64,000 nucleotides of DNA from an uncultured Fluviicola sp. (GCF_946478805.1 NZ_CAMLDC010000007.1:124001-188000); one strand, 5' to 3'. Shown: positions 23,078 through 33,700, counted from the first letter of the stretch. Numbers and translations: made by a program. Notes: generated by a model from the letters alone, not told the origin.

Positions 23078-24469
23078 ATGCTTATGCTAAAAACTACGAT
23101 AGAATTACAGATCGAACGCCTGCGAGCTCCGCAACCGGCATTGAATTTGGTTTCTGCCTGTAAAATCCAGGAAGGAATCATCGTTTTAAGTGATGAAAAA
23201 ATTGCTGATTTAGCTCATTCGTTCTACCATTCCGATAAGAAAATTTCATTCTTCATTCCTGCTTCGGGTTCTGGGTCCAGGATGTTTCATTTTTTGTTCG
23301 AATTTTTGGAAAATCCGAATGAAAGTAATAGTGGGTATGTTGAACGCTTTTTGACTCATATTGAGGATTTCGCGTTTTTCTATCAGTTTCCATTGTCAAT
23401 CCAAAAGGCATTGCGTAACCGGAGTATGGATCTGGATGCGTTTGTTTCATTCATTCTGAATAACAAGGGATATGGATTGGCGCATCTTCCGAAAGGATTG
23501 ATTCCTTTTCATAAAACAGGTCCTTTTTTACTTTGCCCGATCCAGGAACATGTGGTTCAAGGACAATTATTGAATCAGAATACCTGTTCTTTTCATTTTA
23601 CGATCCAGGCTAAATTCCAAGAATATATCCAGCGCCAATTGGAATTCCTGGAAGGAATGACTTCCAAAAAATTTGAAGTCGATTTTTCGGTACAGAACAT
23701 CGATACCAATGCAATTGCTTTTGATGATAATTTCCAGCCGATTATCAGTCCGGAAGGAGAATACCTGACAAGACCTGCAGGACATGGAGCCTTGTTGGAA
23801 AATTTTGCGGGAGTTGATGCTGATTTGGTTTTCATTAAGAATATAGACAATATCCAACACTACAACCATTCTGAAATTGCGATCGAAACGCAGCGGATGC
23901 TTGGAGGATTGTTTTTGGAAGTACAAGCCCAAATGGAGAAACTGGTTGCCGACTTTTCGGAAGAGGCATGGAATCAGTTTAATGCGGATTACCAATTGTT
24001 TCATGAATCTGCCAACGAGTTGTCAAATGCTGAAAAAATGGACCTATTGAAGAGACCGCTTCGTATTTGCGGAATGGTACAAAATGAAGGACAGCCTGGT
24101 GGAGGGCCGTTCTGGGTTGAGAACAATGGAGAAATCACGAAACAAATTGTAGAAAAAGCCCAAATCAATCCGAAAAGTGACCAGGTGCGCGTCATGGTTC
24201 AGTCTTCCCATTTCAATCCTGTGATGATGGTTTGCCAGGGAAAGAACAGTGATGGTTCAAAAATTGATTTAGCTGCATTCAAGGATGAGAATGCGTATTT
24301 CAAAGTGAGTAAGTCACACAAAGGTCAATCGATTCATTTCGTAGAGTTACCCGGATTGTGGAATGGCTCCATGGCAAGATGGAATACGGTTTTTGTGGAA
24401 ATTCCGAGTGAAACCTTTAGTCCGGTAAAATCCATTTTGGATTTGTTGGACAGGGCACATCAACCCTGA
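23078..24469 (+). CDS. DUF4301 family protein
   Basis: The protein of about 463 residues is a DUF4301 member, a Bacteroidota-specific family resembling nucleotidyltransferases. The glycine-rich FIPASGSGSRMFHFL near residues 50-64 looks like a nucleotide-sugar pyrophosphorylase signature. The central RPAGHGALLENFAGVDADLVFIKNIDNI and EGQPGGGPFWV stretches resemble the sugar-nucleotide-binding core. Function is not proven; a nucleotidyltransferase role is inference. The chosen start is the first ATG of MLMLKTTIELQ. It diverges from the methyltransferase gene at 22253-23044. Confidence 0.88.
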   Translation: MLMLKTTIELQIERLRAPQPALNLVSACKIQEGIIVLSDEKIADLAHSFYHSDKKISFFIPASGSGSRMFHFLFEFLENPNESNSGYVERFLTHIEDFAFFYQFPLSIQKALRNRSMDLDAFVSFILNNKGYGLAHLPKGLIPFHKTGPFLLCPIQEHVVQGQLLNQNTCSFHFTIQAKFQEYIQRQLEFLEGMTSKKFEVDFSVQNIDTNAIAFDDNFQPIISPEGEYLTRPAGHGALLENFAGVDADLVFIKNIDNIQHYNHSEIAIETQRMLGGLFLEVQAQMEKLVADFSEEAWNQFNADYQLFHESANELSNAEKMDLLKRPLRICGMVQNEGQPGGGPFWVENNGEITKQIVEKAQINPKSDQVRVMVQSSHFNPVMMVCQGKNSDGSKIDLAAFKDENAYFKVSKSHKGQSIHFVELPGLWNGSMARWNTVFVEIPSETFSPVKSILDLLDRAHQP

Positions 24470-24588
24470 TTAATTGAAAATTGACAATTGAAAAATGGGC
24501 AAGATTTGAAAAGTAGTATATTAGGATAATAATTGATCTGTTAATCGAAATCTTCTTTTTCAATTATCCATTTTACATTTTCAATTAA
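24470..24588. repeat. long imperfect inverted repeat between convergent genes
   Basis: TTAATTGAAAATTGACAATTG begins the left arm at 24470-24498, and TCCATTTTACATTTTCAATTAA closes the right arm at 24567-24588. Inner parts (AAGATTTGAAAAG against AAATCTTCTTTTT) also pair. The whole 119 bases could fold as one arm-loop-arm structure that touches the stop of the DUF58 gene. Such AATTGAAAA elements recur in Bacteroidota intergenic DNA. Confidence 0.65.
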
Positions 24589-25505
24589 TATAATTTTTGC
24601 CGTTTCAATAAGTATTTCACCAACACATCCTGGATTGGATCCTTGATATCGATTGTATAAAAATCGACGTTGTATTGGGTGCATTTCAGGTTTACTTCGT
24701 TAAAATACCGGTTGATTTCAGTGGTGTATTTTTCTTTTATTTCGCTTGGTTGAAGTTTCATTTTCTCACCTGTTTCCATATCAATGAGATTGATCGGATT
24801 GTGTCCCAGGTCAAAATCGATTTCAGTGGCTTTATCCATTACATGAAAAAGGACCACTTCGTGTTTGTTGTGTTTCATATGCTGAATACTCTGCATGAAC
24901 TCATCCAGCCTGGATGGATCGTCCAATAGATCCGTGAAAATCACGATCAGGCTTCTTTTGTGACACAATTCCGCTACATCGTGAAGACAAGAGATTGTTT
25001 CAGTCAATTTGGCATCCACAGCTTCGTATTCGTGCAACTGTTTTTCCATTTCATGCAGTAAAAAACGGTGATGTGCCCCGGAAGATTTTGCCGGAGTATG
25101 CAGGAATAAACGGTTATGGAATAGGGAAAGTCCTACCGCATCGCGTTGTCTTTTCAATAGTTCAGAAAGTGAAGCTGCAGCGAGAACTGAAAATTCCAGT
25201 TTGGACAATTCGTTTTTTCCGCTGTAATACATTGATGATGAAACATCAATCACCATTTGGCAACGAAGGTTGGTTTCTTCTTCGTATTTTTTGGTGAACA
25301 TTTTATCCGACCGTCCAAACAATTTCCAATCAATATGTCGTGTGGATTCCCCCGGATTGTACAAGCGATGTTCCGCAAATTCAACAGAGAATCCGTGAAA
25401 AGGACTTTTATGCATTCCGGTGATAAAACCTTCTACGACCTGTTTCGCAAGTAATTCCAGGTTACCGAATTGAGCCAGCTGGTCTTTTTGTATGGTAGAC
25501 AACAT
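24585..25505 (-). CDS. DUF58 domain protein (VWA-like)
   Basis: The 306-residue protein belongs to the DUF58 family, with the conserved core HGFSVEFAEHRLYNPGESTRHIDWK near residues 38-62. A von Willebrand A-like domain with a MIDAS-type motif VIDVSSSMYYSG near 90-101 and a later TDLLDDPSRLDEF follows. DUF58 proteins usually work with MoxR AAA ATPases and BatA-like proteins in envelope stress or assembly; none of those lies adjacent here. It is followed upstream by an EamA transporter on the same strand, 50 bases away. Confidence 0.92.
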   Translation of the reverse strand: MLSTIQKDQLAQFGNLELLAKQVVEGFITGMHKSPFHGFSVEFAEHRLYNPGESTRHIDWKLFGRSDKMFTKKYEEETNLRCQMVIDVSSSMYYSGKNELSKLEFSVLAAASLSELLKRQRDAVGLSLFHNRLFLHTPAKSSGAHHRFLLHEMEKQLHEYEAVDAKLTETISCLHDVAELCHKRSLIVIFTDLLDDPSRLDEFMQSIQHMKHNKHEVVLFHVMDKATEIDFDLGHNPINLIDMETGEKMKLQPSEIKEKYTTEINRYFNEVNLKCTQYNVDFYTIDIKDPIQDVLVKYLLKRQKLY

Positions 25506-25555
25506 GGCTCGAAAATACGTATAAATGTGTTTGTTTTATGGAAGTTTCACGAATT

Positions 25556-26497
25556 TTAAGAAAGAACTTCCGTTTCTATCCCGATTCCCGGTTTGGAAGC
25601 CTTTTTCCGTTGTTTTCCTGCCCGGAAAATTGTCCCGAAAATAACTCCGAAGACAACCATGCAAACACCGATGATCGATGCCATTTCCAATTTTTCATTG
25701 AAGATAAACCACCCCGACAATAAGGCGTAAATAGCACCTATGTATTGAAATGGCGCTACAATTGCCGTGTTTGTAGAAAGAAATGCGCGCGTCATGCAGA
25801 CTTGTGCGATTTGTGTAAAGATCCCGATTGTCAACAGGATCAACCATTCGATTCCCCTGGGAAAGGTGAAGTCAAACAAGCACCAGATTCCTGTCAGGGG
25901 AAGTGCCAGCATTGGGAAGTAAATGACGATGTTGATGGTCTCTTCCGTTTCTTTCAGTTTAGAAATTGCGTTGTAAGCAATACCGGACAAGACAGCCGAG
26001 AGTATTCCCATGCCCATCCAGAACAAATCCGATTTTTGATGATCGAATCCTCCCGTCAGACCATTGAACCCGATGAAGACCACTCCGGAGAATGCAATCA
26101 GGCTGCTGAAGTATTGAGCTTTGCTCACTTTTTCAGAAAAGAGACGGGAAGCGATCAGTACGGTAAAAATGGGAGAGAGATACTGGAGCGTGGAAGCAAT
26201 TGCCAATGGTAATTTATGAAGTGTAAAGAAGAAAATGGTCAGGGCGAGCATTCCTGCAGTTCCCCTGAGAAAAAGCCATTTTCTGTTATTTCCCAAGATT
26301 GGAAGTCCGCGGTATTTAATAATCGATGCACTGATTATGAAGGACACCAAGCTTCTGAAAAACACCAATTCATGAGCCGGGTATTTTTGCAGGTTGGGTA
26401 TGAGTTCATTTTCAGGATTTCCGAGCAACTTCACAAAGAAATTGATGACAAAAAATGCTATTCCTGAAAGAATGATGTAGACAATACCTTTAATCAT
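25556..26497 (-). CDS. EamA (DMT) family transporter
   Basis: The 313-residue integral membrane protein has ten predicted transmembrane helices in two EamA repeats (about residues 5-140 and 150-295). It belongs to the drug/metabolite transporter superfamily, whose members export amino acids, nucleotides or other small metabolites. The substrate cannot be told. Its C-terminal tail (RAGKQRKKASKPG) is basic and should face the cytoplasm. It is 50 bases upstream of the DUF58 gene on the same strand, possibly cotranscribed. Confidence 0.9.
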   Translation of the reverse strand: MIKGIVYIILSGIAFFVINFFVKLLGNPENELIPNLQKYPAHELVFFRSLVSFIISASIIKYRGLPILGNNRKWLFLRGTAGMLALTIFFFTLHKLPLAIASTLQYLSPIFTVLIASRLFSEKVSKAQYFSSLIAFSGVVFIGFNGLTGGFDHQKSDLFWMGMGILSAVLSGIAYNAISKLKETEETINIVIYFPMLALPLTGIWCLFDFTFPRGIEWLILLTIGIFTQIAQVCMTRAFLSTNTAIVAPFQYIGAIYALLSGWFIFNEKLEMASIIGVCMVVFGVIFGTIFRAGKQRKKASKPGIGIETEVLS

Positions 26498-26600
26498 ATC
26501 GCAAAATTACAAGGTATGTTCAATCTCCGCCAATGTTTGATAAATTTCTACGTTATGTGTAAAAATACTTTTGTAGATTAGGGGTAAAATAAGGGATTTT

Positions 26601-27308
26601 ATGAAAAAGTTTTTGGGATTATTGCTTATTCTTATTTCCGTTGTAAATTCCAATGCTCAAATTGAGAATGATAAATGGAATATAACGGGAGAATTGACCC
26701 TTCCGATGGGAATGGCAAATAAGATGTTTAAAAACTACCTGAATGGACTGATTAATGTGCATCCCAAAATTCAATACAAACCGTTTAAACATTGGTACGT
26801 TGCCTTTGGACCGAAATATTCTTATTACAAAGTAAATGAGTACAAAATCCCGTTTGAACCGGGTATAAATGATAATTCCGTTGTAGATCACAAGAAAGTG
26901 GTTTCCATGAGGGGAGGAATGCATGTACTTGGCGGAGATGTTGAATTAGGTTGGACAAGCTGGGTTGCTCCACGTCTGGGGCTTGAATTGGGAGTTCGTG
27001 CCGGAATTGCCAACCAGCAATTTATCACGACCGGAACCAGAGCTTACGGACCACAACAAGTCACTTGCGGATATGTGGAACCGGCATTCACGGTTGTATT
27101 GGCTTCAGACGAAGCGGTTGCATACCGCTGGATTGTGAGTTATAATTTCTCAGGATACAAGTTCAACGGAAACCGAATCGGATCCACCACATCAGGAGGT
27201 TATACTCCCGGTGATTTGAAAGCGCCGACTCAAACCCTTTCGGTTGGATTTGCAATGACCCTCTACTTCAACAATAAGCGTTCAGACGTATTTATTGACG
27301 AACCATAA
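26601..27308 (+). CDS. hypothetical secreted beta-barrel-like protein
   Basis: The 235-residue protein starts with a signal peptide (MKKFLGLLLILISVVNSNAQ). The rest alternates hydrophobic and polar residues and is rich in aromatic-glycine strands (KHWYVAFGPKYSYYKV, LGLELGVRAGIANQQF, TLSVGFAMTLYFNN), consistent with an outer-membrane beta-barrel of about eight strands. No family is recognised. It lies alone between an EamA gene transcribed the other way and a 320-base gap. Confidence 0.7.
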   Translation: MKKFLGLLLILISVVNSNAQIENDKWNITGELTLPMGMANKMFKNYLNGLINVHPKIQYKPFKHWYVAFGPKYSYYKVNEYKIPFEPGINDNSVVDHKKVVSMRGGMHVLGGDVELGWTSWVAPRLGLELGVRAGIANQQFITTGTRAYGPQQVTCGYVEPAFTVVLASDEAVAYRWIVSYNFSGYKFNGNRIGSTTSGGYTPGDLKAPTQTLSVGFAMTLYFNNKRSDVFIDEP

Positions 27309-27577
27309 ACAAGAGTTTAAAATTGTTTCCTGGTACAAAGACCGCTCACATTTTATTTTTGGATTTTTTGGACTTTTCGACCTATGCGATAGCTATGGGT
27401 TTTGCTCATTCTATTTAACGGTTTCCACCATTCACGGCAGTTGGGTTACCATTCACCGATTTTTAATGGGTTCGTACGCTTTTCATCCCCAAATTTGCCC
27501 TGTTTAATAATTTATTTGCCTTGAAATCCTTGATTTTGCATGGTTTTTTAATTATTAGAACAATTAAATCAGAAAAA

Positions 27578-27595
27578 TTTAAACGCTTGTTTAAA
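27578..27595. promoter_or_regulatory. TetR operator
   Basis: TTTAAAC-GCTT-GTTTAAA is a perfect 18-base palindrome with a 4-base spacer, 34 bases before the TetR start codon. A related palindrome precedes the next gene at 28258-28275. Palindromes of this size in front of a TetR gene are the usual autoregulatory binding site. Confidence 0.7.
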
Positions 27596-27604
27596 AATCA
27601 TGTT

Positions 27605-27612
27605 TAAATTTG
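27605..27612 (+). promoter_or_regulatory. -7 box of the TetR-led operon
   Basis: TAAATTTG fits TAnnTTTG, 17 bases before the start codon. It abuts the operator at 27578-27595 and overlaps a further GTTTAAA half-site at 27602-27608. Confidence 0.65.
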
Positions 27613-27628
27613 TCGCGATTTTAAAAAT

Positions 27629-28249
27629 ATGAGCAAAGAACTGTCAACAGAAGAGAAGATCCGTGAAGCTGCAAAGAATGTCTTTATAGCTAAAGGATTT
27701 GATGGCTGCACTTCCAGGGAGATAGCCAAAGCGTCTGGAATGAACGTGGCGCTCGTAAACTACTATTTCTGTTCCAAGAAGCAATTGTTCAAACTCGTTT
27801 TTGAAGCTGCAATGGAAGAGTTTATGCTTTCAACAGTTGAAGTGTTTAAAAAAGACCTCAGCCTGGAGTCAAAAATGCGCATTTTTATCGAACGTGAATA
27901 TGAGTTCCTGGTGCTTCATCCGGATATTCCACGTTTCATTTTATCCGAATTATCACGAGGTGACAAGTGTGAGTTCGACCATGCCGGAATTTTGGAAAAG
28001 ATAGCTGATACCGGAGTTTTTCAAGAGCTTTTGGATGCGCAGGAAAAAGGAATTATCCGCAAAATCGATTTGACAAATGTGATGTTGATGATCATGTCGA
28101 ATTGTCATTACCCCTTCATGGCAAAACCATTAATGAAATATTTGAATGGATTGACGGAAGAGGAATACCAGGAGCGTTTGACACTCCAAAAACAATATGT
28201 TACGGAAATGCTAATCGGATATTTATTTATCCCAAAAACAAATAATTAA
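27629..28249 (+). CDS. TetR/AcrR family transcriptional regulator
   Basis: The 206-residue regulator has a TetR N-terminal helix-turn-helix at residues 10-55 (IREAAKNVFIAKGFDGCTSREIAKASGMNVALVNYYFCSKKQLFKLVF) and an all-helical ligand-binding C-terminus. It opens an operon of TolC-like, adaptor and RND transporter genes and is likely to repress it through the GTTTAAA-type palindromes at 27578-27595 and 28258-28275. An inducing ligand is probably a pump substrate. Confidence 0.92.
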   Translation: MSKELSTEEKIREAAKNVFIAKGFDGCTSREIAKASGMNVALVNYYFCSKKQLFKLVFEAAMEEFMLSTVEVFKKDLSLESKMRIFIEREYEFLVLHPDIPRFILSELSRGDKCEFDHAGILEKIADTGVFQELLDAQEKGIIRKIDLTNVMLMIMSNCHYPFMAKPLMKYLNGLTEEEYQERLTLQKQYVTEMLIGYLFIPKTNN

Positions 28250-28257
28250 ACACTTCA

Positions 28258-28275
28258 TTTAAACAACGATTTAAT
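28258..28275. promoter_or_regulatory. second TetR-type operator
   Basis: TTTAAAC-AACG-ATTTAAT repeats the layout of the palindrome at 27578-27595, with the second arm matching GTTTAAA at five of seven positions. It ends right before the TolC-family start codon, so binding would interfere with initiation or with a short transcript. Confidence 0.45.
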
Positions 28276-29577
28276 ATGAGAAAAGGTTTTTTAGGTGTAC
28301 TCTTGGTCTTAGGAGTTGGAAGCAGTGCTTCAGCTCAGGTATTGGACCTTGAAACATGTTTGAAGATGGCGGATACGGCCAATTTATCAATTGTTAACTC
28401 CCGAATGGATGTAGCAATTAATAAAAGTCAGGTTTCTTCCTATTTAACTGCTCGTTATCCGAAAATCACCGCTTCAGGTGATTATAAGTATAACGCGATT
28501 ATCCCAGGACAGTTATTGCCAGCAGAGATTTTCGGAGGCCCTCCGGGAACGTACCAGGCAGTAAAGTTCGGTGTTCCGTATGTGTTTAGTAATACGGTTC
28601 AATTGCAGCAAATCTTATTCAATCCTCAAATCAATTATGGAATCAGTGCACTGAAGATCCAGCAGGAGTTGGTAGAGATCCAGCAAAAAATTACCGAACG
28701 AGACATTAAAACGCAGGTTGCAAGTACTTTTTTCAATTTGCAGGCAGTCAATAAGCAGCTTGATTTCATCGATTCGAACTTGGTAAATATTGAGCGCTTG
28801 ATTAGCAATATGGAAGCTATGGAGAAACAACAAATGGTTGTTAAGACAGAAGTTGACAAGTTGAGAATCAATCGTTTGAATTCTGTGAATGCAAAACAGA
28901 CACTCCTGGCAAACAAGGATCAATTGGAAATGTTGTTGAAAATCCTGATCGGATTACCGGAAGAGCAAAAGGTTACTTTGGCATCAGATGAGCTGGTGGA
29001 GAAATCCATTTTGGTTGACGGAAACGTAATCAGTTACCCGGAACTGGAACTCGTAGGAGCACAAATCCGTATGAATGAAGCTGAGAAAAAGGGAAATAAT
29101 ATGGCTTACTTACCCTCTTTGTCTTTCTATGCGGGGTACAATTACACTTATAACATGAAACCGGAAGATAAGGTGCGGCAAGGAATTCCTTCTGCATTTT
29201 TGGGAATTCGCCTGGATTGGACTTTGTTTGATGGGATGGAGAAATACTACAAGCAAAAGGTGACCAAGGTTACACATATGAAATTGGAAAACCAGGAAGA
29301 ATTGTTGAGCCAGCAATTACATATGCAGACCGAAAATGCGAAACGTCAAATTGAAATCCAGGTTAATTCCCTTGGAATTGCCCAGGAACAATTGAAACTT
29401 TCCCAAAGTGTATATAAGCAAACAGAACTTCGATATAATGAAGGAACAGTTGATTCGAATGATTTGGTGAAAGCCAGTACGGATTTACAGCAGTCCCAAA
29501 CCAATCTGGTCTTGGCATATGTACAATTGCGTCAGGCGGAATTGGAATATTTAAAGAACATAGGAAACGTTAAATAA
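28276..29577 (+). CDS. TolC family outer-membrane efflux protein
   Basis: The 433-residue protein has a signal peptide (MRKGFLGVLLVLGVGSSASA) and two outer-membrane efflux repeats. Long amphipathic helices rich in Gln, Glu and Lys include the TARYPKITASGDYKYNAI segment and GIRLDWTLFDGMEKYYKQKV. Unlike the first pump's channel it has no lipobox. It is the outer-membrane exit of the operon 27629-33846 and lies 26 bases after the TetR stop, 64 bases before the adaptor. Confidence 0.92.
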   Translation: MRKGFLGVLLVLGVGSSASAQVLDLETCLKMADTANLSIVNSRMDVAINKSQVSSYLTARYPKITASGDYKYNAIIPGQLLPAEIFGGPPGTYQAVKFGVPYVFSNTVQLQQILFNPQINYGISALKIQQELVEIQQKITERDIKTQVASTFFNLQAVNKQLDFIDSNLVNIERLISNMEAMEKQQMVVKTEVDKLRINRLNSVNAKQTLLANKDQLEMLLKILIGLPEEQKVTLASDELVEKSILVDGNVISYPELELVGAQIRMNEAEKKGNNMAYLPSLSFYAGYNYTYNMKPEDKVRQGIPSAFLGIRLDWTLFDGMEKYYKQKVTKVTHMKLENQEELLSQQLHMQTENAKRQIEIQVNSLGIAQEQLKLSQSVYKQTELRYNEGTVDSNDLVKASTDLQQSQTNLVLAYVQLRQAELEYLKNIGNVK

Positions 29578-29641
29578 GAGAAAGCACAGCTTTCGATAAA
29601 ATGATCTGTACCAACAGATCTTCTAACATAAAAAAAATAAA

Positions 29642-30697
29642 ATGAGAAGAGTTATCACTATAGTCATCGTAGCAGTAGTTTTGGTAGGACTAATTGTTTT
29701 TAAATTAATGTCGAACAAGAAAGAGGTTCAGGCAAAGATTTTCATTAATGATGTAAATGCGGCGGTTTTGGTAAAAACTGCAAGCCCAACTACCCATTCC
29801 TTTGAAAGTTCACTTTCATTCCTTGGAACATTTGAACCGGCTCGTCAAAATGTCATCGGTTCTGATGCAAACGGAAAATTGGTGAGCATCCGTTTTGAAG
29901 AAGGGGACCAGGTGAAACAAGGTCAATTACTAGCGAAGGTGGATGATGAAATGCTTCAACTACAGCTTGAAAATGCAGAGGTTGGTTTGGAAGGACAGAA
30001 AAATGACGACAAACGATATTCAAACCTTGAAAAGGAAAATGCTGTTTCAGGTGTCCAGGTCGAAAAAACGAGATTAGGCGTTCGTTCAGGTGAACTGACA
30101 AAGAAACAGATTCAGAAACAAATTAAGAGCACATCAATAGTGGCGCCATATTCCGGAACAATCACACGTAAGATGATTGATTTGGGATCGTTTATCGGTC
30201 AGGGAACTCAGTTGTTTGAATTGACAGATATCTCGAGTTTGAAGTTGACTGTGAATGTTCCTGAAAGAGACGTGTTGAAGTTCAAACTGGGACAACCTGT
30301 TTCTGTCGGTGTTGATATTTACGGATCACGTGATTTCCAGGGTAAAATAACAAACATCAGTGTGGTTGCAGACAGAGCTCACAATTTCAAAGTTCAGGTA
30401 ACTGTTCCTAACCCGAAAAGAGACCTGATGGGAGGAATGTACGGATCCGTTCGTTTGAAAAACAATGAGAGCGTTACAGCACTTTCTGTTCCGCGTGTTG
30501 CACTGGTAGGATCAACTAAAAAACCGCAGGTATATGTTGTGAAGAACAATGTAGCTTATCTGACTGATTTCACAGCAGGAACTTCTGATGGAGATTACAT
30601 TGAAGTGGTTAGTGGTATCAATAAAGGAGATATCATCGTTGTTAAGGGACAAGTGAACCTTCAAGACAGAACAAAAATCAAAACCAATCAAAAATAA
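29642..30697 (+). CDS. RND efflux periplasmic adaptor
   Basis: The 351-residue membrane fusion protein has an uncleaved N-terminal membrane anchor (VITIVIVAVVLVGLIVFKLM). A split lipoyl domain (NVIGSDANGKLVSIRFEEGDQVKQG near 63-87 and IVAPYSGTITRKMIDLGSFIG near 163-183) flanks a short coiled hairpin, and a beta-barrel domain follows. It bridges the RND transporter 8 bases downstream and the TolC protein upstream. Confidence 0.93.
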   Translation: MRRVITIVIVAVVLVGLIVFKLMSNKKEVQAKIFINDVNAAVLVKTASPTTHSFESSLSFLGTFEPARQNVIGSDANGKLVSIRFEEGDQVKQGQLLAKVDDEMLQLQLENAEVGLEGQKNDDKRYSNLEKENAVSGVQVEKTRLGVRSGELTKKQIQKQIKSTSIVAPYSGTITRKMIDLGSFIGQGTQLFELTDISSLKLTVNVPERDVLKFKLGQPVSVGVDIYGSRDFQGKITNISVVADRAHNFKVQVTVPNPKRDLMGGMYGSVRLKNNESVTALSVPRVALVGSTKKPQVYVVKNNVAYLTDFTAGTSDGDYIEVVSGINKGDIIVVKGQVNLQDRTKIKTNQK

Positions 30698-30705
30698 CTA
30701 AGGTC

Positions 30706-33700
30706 ATGACATTAACGGAATTATCCATTAAGAGACCGTCCTTCATCATTGTAATCTTTACAATTTTGATTGGTGGAGGTCTGATAAGTTACAATCAATT
30801 GAGCTATGAGTTATTACCCGATTTCTCTCCGCCAATTCTTACTGTAACAACTTTGTATCCTGGTGCTTCTCCGGCAACGGTTGAAACGCAGGTTGCCAAA
30901 CCTTTGGAAGATGCATTAAGCGGACTCGAAAATATTTCGGAGGTTACCACTTTCTCGATGGACAATGCATCGATCGTTATGTTGGAGTTTAAAGCTTCGG
31001 CGGACATTGACGTAGCTTTGGAGGATGCGCAAAGGAAGATCAATAATATTTTGAGTACTTTGCCTGAGGGAACGAAATCTCCTACTATTGCGAAAATAGA
31101 ACCGAATGCCGCTCCGGTACTCCAGGTAAGTGCGATTGCTAAAAACATGGATGACCGCGAATTCATGGAGCTGATGGACAAGCAATTGCTTCCACAGATC
31201 AAACAAACCAAAGGGGTTGCGGAGGTACAAGTGATTGGAGGTGAAAAACGCGCATTCCGGGTGGATGTGGATAAGGATAAACTGAAAATGTATGGTTTGT
31301 CTTTGGCACAGGTAAATCAAATTGTTGCTGCATCAAACGTTGAATTTCCTACCGGAAAACTGAAAAATGAGACAGAACAAATGACTGTTCGTTTGGCTGG
31401 AAAATTCCAGACGGTGGACGATTTGAAAAACCTGATTGTTTACACGGACGGAACTTCTTCTGTTCGTTTGGGAGATGTTGCAGATGTATCGGATGGTTCG
31501 GAAGACGTGATTACGGTAAGCCGTTATAACGGAACAAATGGTATCGGTCTTCGGATTAAAAAGCAAAGTGATGCGAATGCCGTGGATATGGCAAATCTGA
31601 CGAAACAGAAATTCAAGGAAATCGAATCGAAATACGAAAAAGAAGGAATCAAATTTACCGTTGCGACTGATACTTCTATTCCCACAATTGAATCCGTAGA
31701 TGCGGTATTGCACGATTTGGAATTGGCAGTTTTGCTCGTTGCGGCAGTAATGATGTTATTCCTTCACAGTTTTAGAAATGCATTGATTGTATTGGTTGCA
31801 ATTCCGGCATCTTTGATTTCGACTTTCATTGCAATGTACCTATTAGGATATACATTGAACTTGATGACGCTTTTGGCGATGTCTTTGGTGATCGGGATCC
31901 TTGTGGATGACTCGATTGTAGTTTTGGAGAATATCTACCGTCACTTACAGATGGGGAAAGGTCGAAGAAAAGCAGCTTTGGATGGACGAAATGAGATCGG
32001 ATTTACCGCTTTGGCAATTACACTAGTGGATGTCGTGGTGTTCTCTCCGGTTGTTTTCATTGAAGGAACCATTTCGGATATCTTGCGCCAGTTCTCGATC
32101 GTTGTGGTAGTTTCCACTTTGATGTCCTTATTTGTGTGTTTTACATTGACTCCTTGGCTGGCTTCTCGTTTGGCTAAAGAAGTGAAGCTGAATCCCAAAA
32201 ACCCATTCCAACGTTTCCTGATCTGGTTTGAAAGTATGATCAAATCATTTACGGACGGATATGTGAAATTAGTTGCCTGGTCCTTGAAGCATAAGATCAT
32301 TATGGGACTTGGAGTGCTTGTGATCTTTTTTGCAAGTATGGCAACAATGGGACTTGGAATTGTTGGTCAGGAGTTCGTAGCCCAAGGTGACCAGGGGAAA
32401 TTCATGATCAAATTGAAGTATGATAAGAGTACCACTTTTGAAGAAAACAACACGACAACTTTGGAAATCGAGCAGATGATCATTGCTCAAAAAGATGTGA
32501 TTGCTATCGTTTTCTCGAATGTGGGCGGACCTTCTTCAGGAATGGGAGCTGCATCTTTCGGACAGGAAAACAGATCTGAAATCACGGTGAAAATGAAGAA
32601 GGATATGCAGAAGAAATATCCCACTCTGAAATACATGAATGAGATCCGGATGAAAATTCAGGATAAATATCCGGGTGTCGAAGTCAAAGCTTTGAACATG
32701 GGGATGGTGGATTCGGAAGAAGCACCAATTGAAATTTTCCTTTCTTCGGATGATCCTGACTTATTGATGAAGGAAGCAAAGAGAATGAAAAAACATATTT
32801 TGACCATTCCAGGAGCGAAAGATCCGACGATTTCAACAGATGAATTTTCTCCGGAAGTTCGAGTTGAATTGAATCGGGAGAAAATGGGGCAGTTAGGTTT
32901 ACCGATTGCCAGTGTGGGAATGCAGTTGCAAAACGGATTGACAGGAAACGACGATGCGCGTTTTGATATCAAAGGCGATGAATACGACATCCGAATTATG
33001 TTGGATAAGTATGATAGAAGTAACGTTGATAATATCAATGAAATGACTTTCGTTACCAATGATGGAAAGCAAGTTCGTCTGAGTGAATTTGCGGATGTTT
33101 CCATTGAAAATGGATACGGGCAGCTGGAACGTAAGAATCGGATTTCAAATACCACTTTGAGATCATATGTACTGGGTACATCTGCAGGTACGGTCGCTGA
33201 TTCAATTACAAAATACCTGGAAAAAGAACCATTGGATAAAAACGTTCGCATGCTTTGGGGTGGGGAAGTAAAACGTTCCAAAGAATCCATGGGAGCATTG
33301 GGTACGGCAATGGGAATCGGCTTGATCCTGGTTTACCTGATCATGGTTGCACTTTATGACAATTTTGTTTATCCGTTCGTTGTATTGTTTTCCATCCTGG
33401 TTTCGTTGATCGGTGCGATCCTGGCGTTGAATCTGAGTTCGTCCAATATGGGAATCTTTACGATGCTCGGGATGTTGATGCTTTTAGGACTAGTGGCCAA
33501 GAATGCCATTCTGATCGTGGATTTCACCAATCACCTGAAGGCCGAAGGCAGGTCAACATACAATGCGCTTCTGGAAGCGGTCCGGGAACGGATGAGACCG
33601 ATTTTGATGACGACAATTGCAATGGTTGTAGGTATGATTCCGATTGCAACAGCAACAGGTTCAGGTGCAGAATGGAAAAACGGATTAGCGTGGATTTTGA

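Larger units (their letters stand above)
27309..27628. other. 320-base intergenic region before the TetR gene
   Basis: The first 180 bases hold no recognisable gene. There are small repeats such as ACCATTCAC twice (near 27427 and 27449) and CTATGCGATAGCTATGG near 27381. The last 60 bases carry the TetR operator and promoter described separately. Confidence 0.5.
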
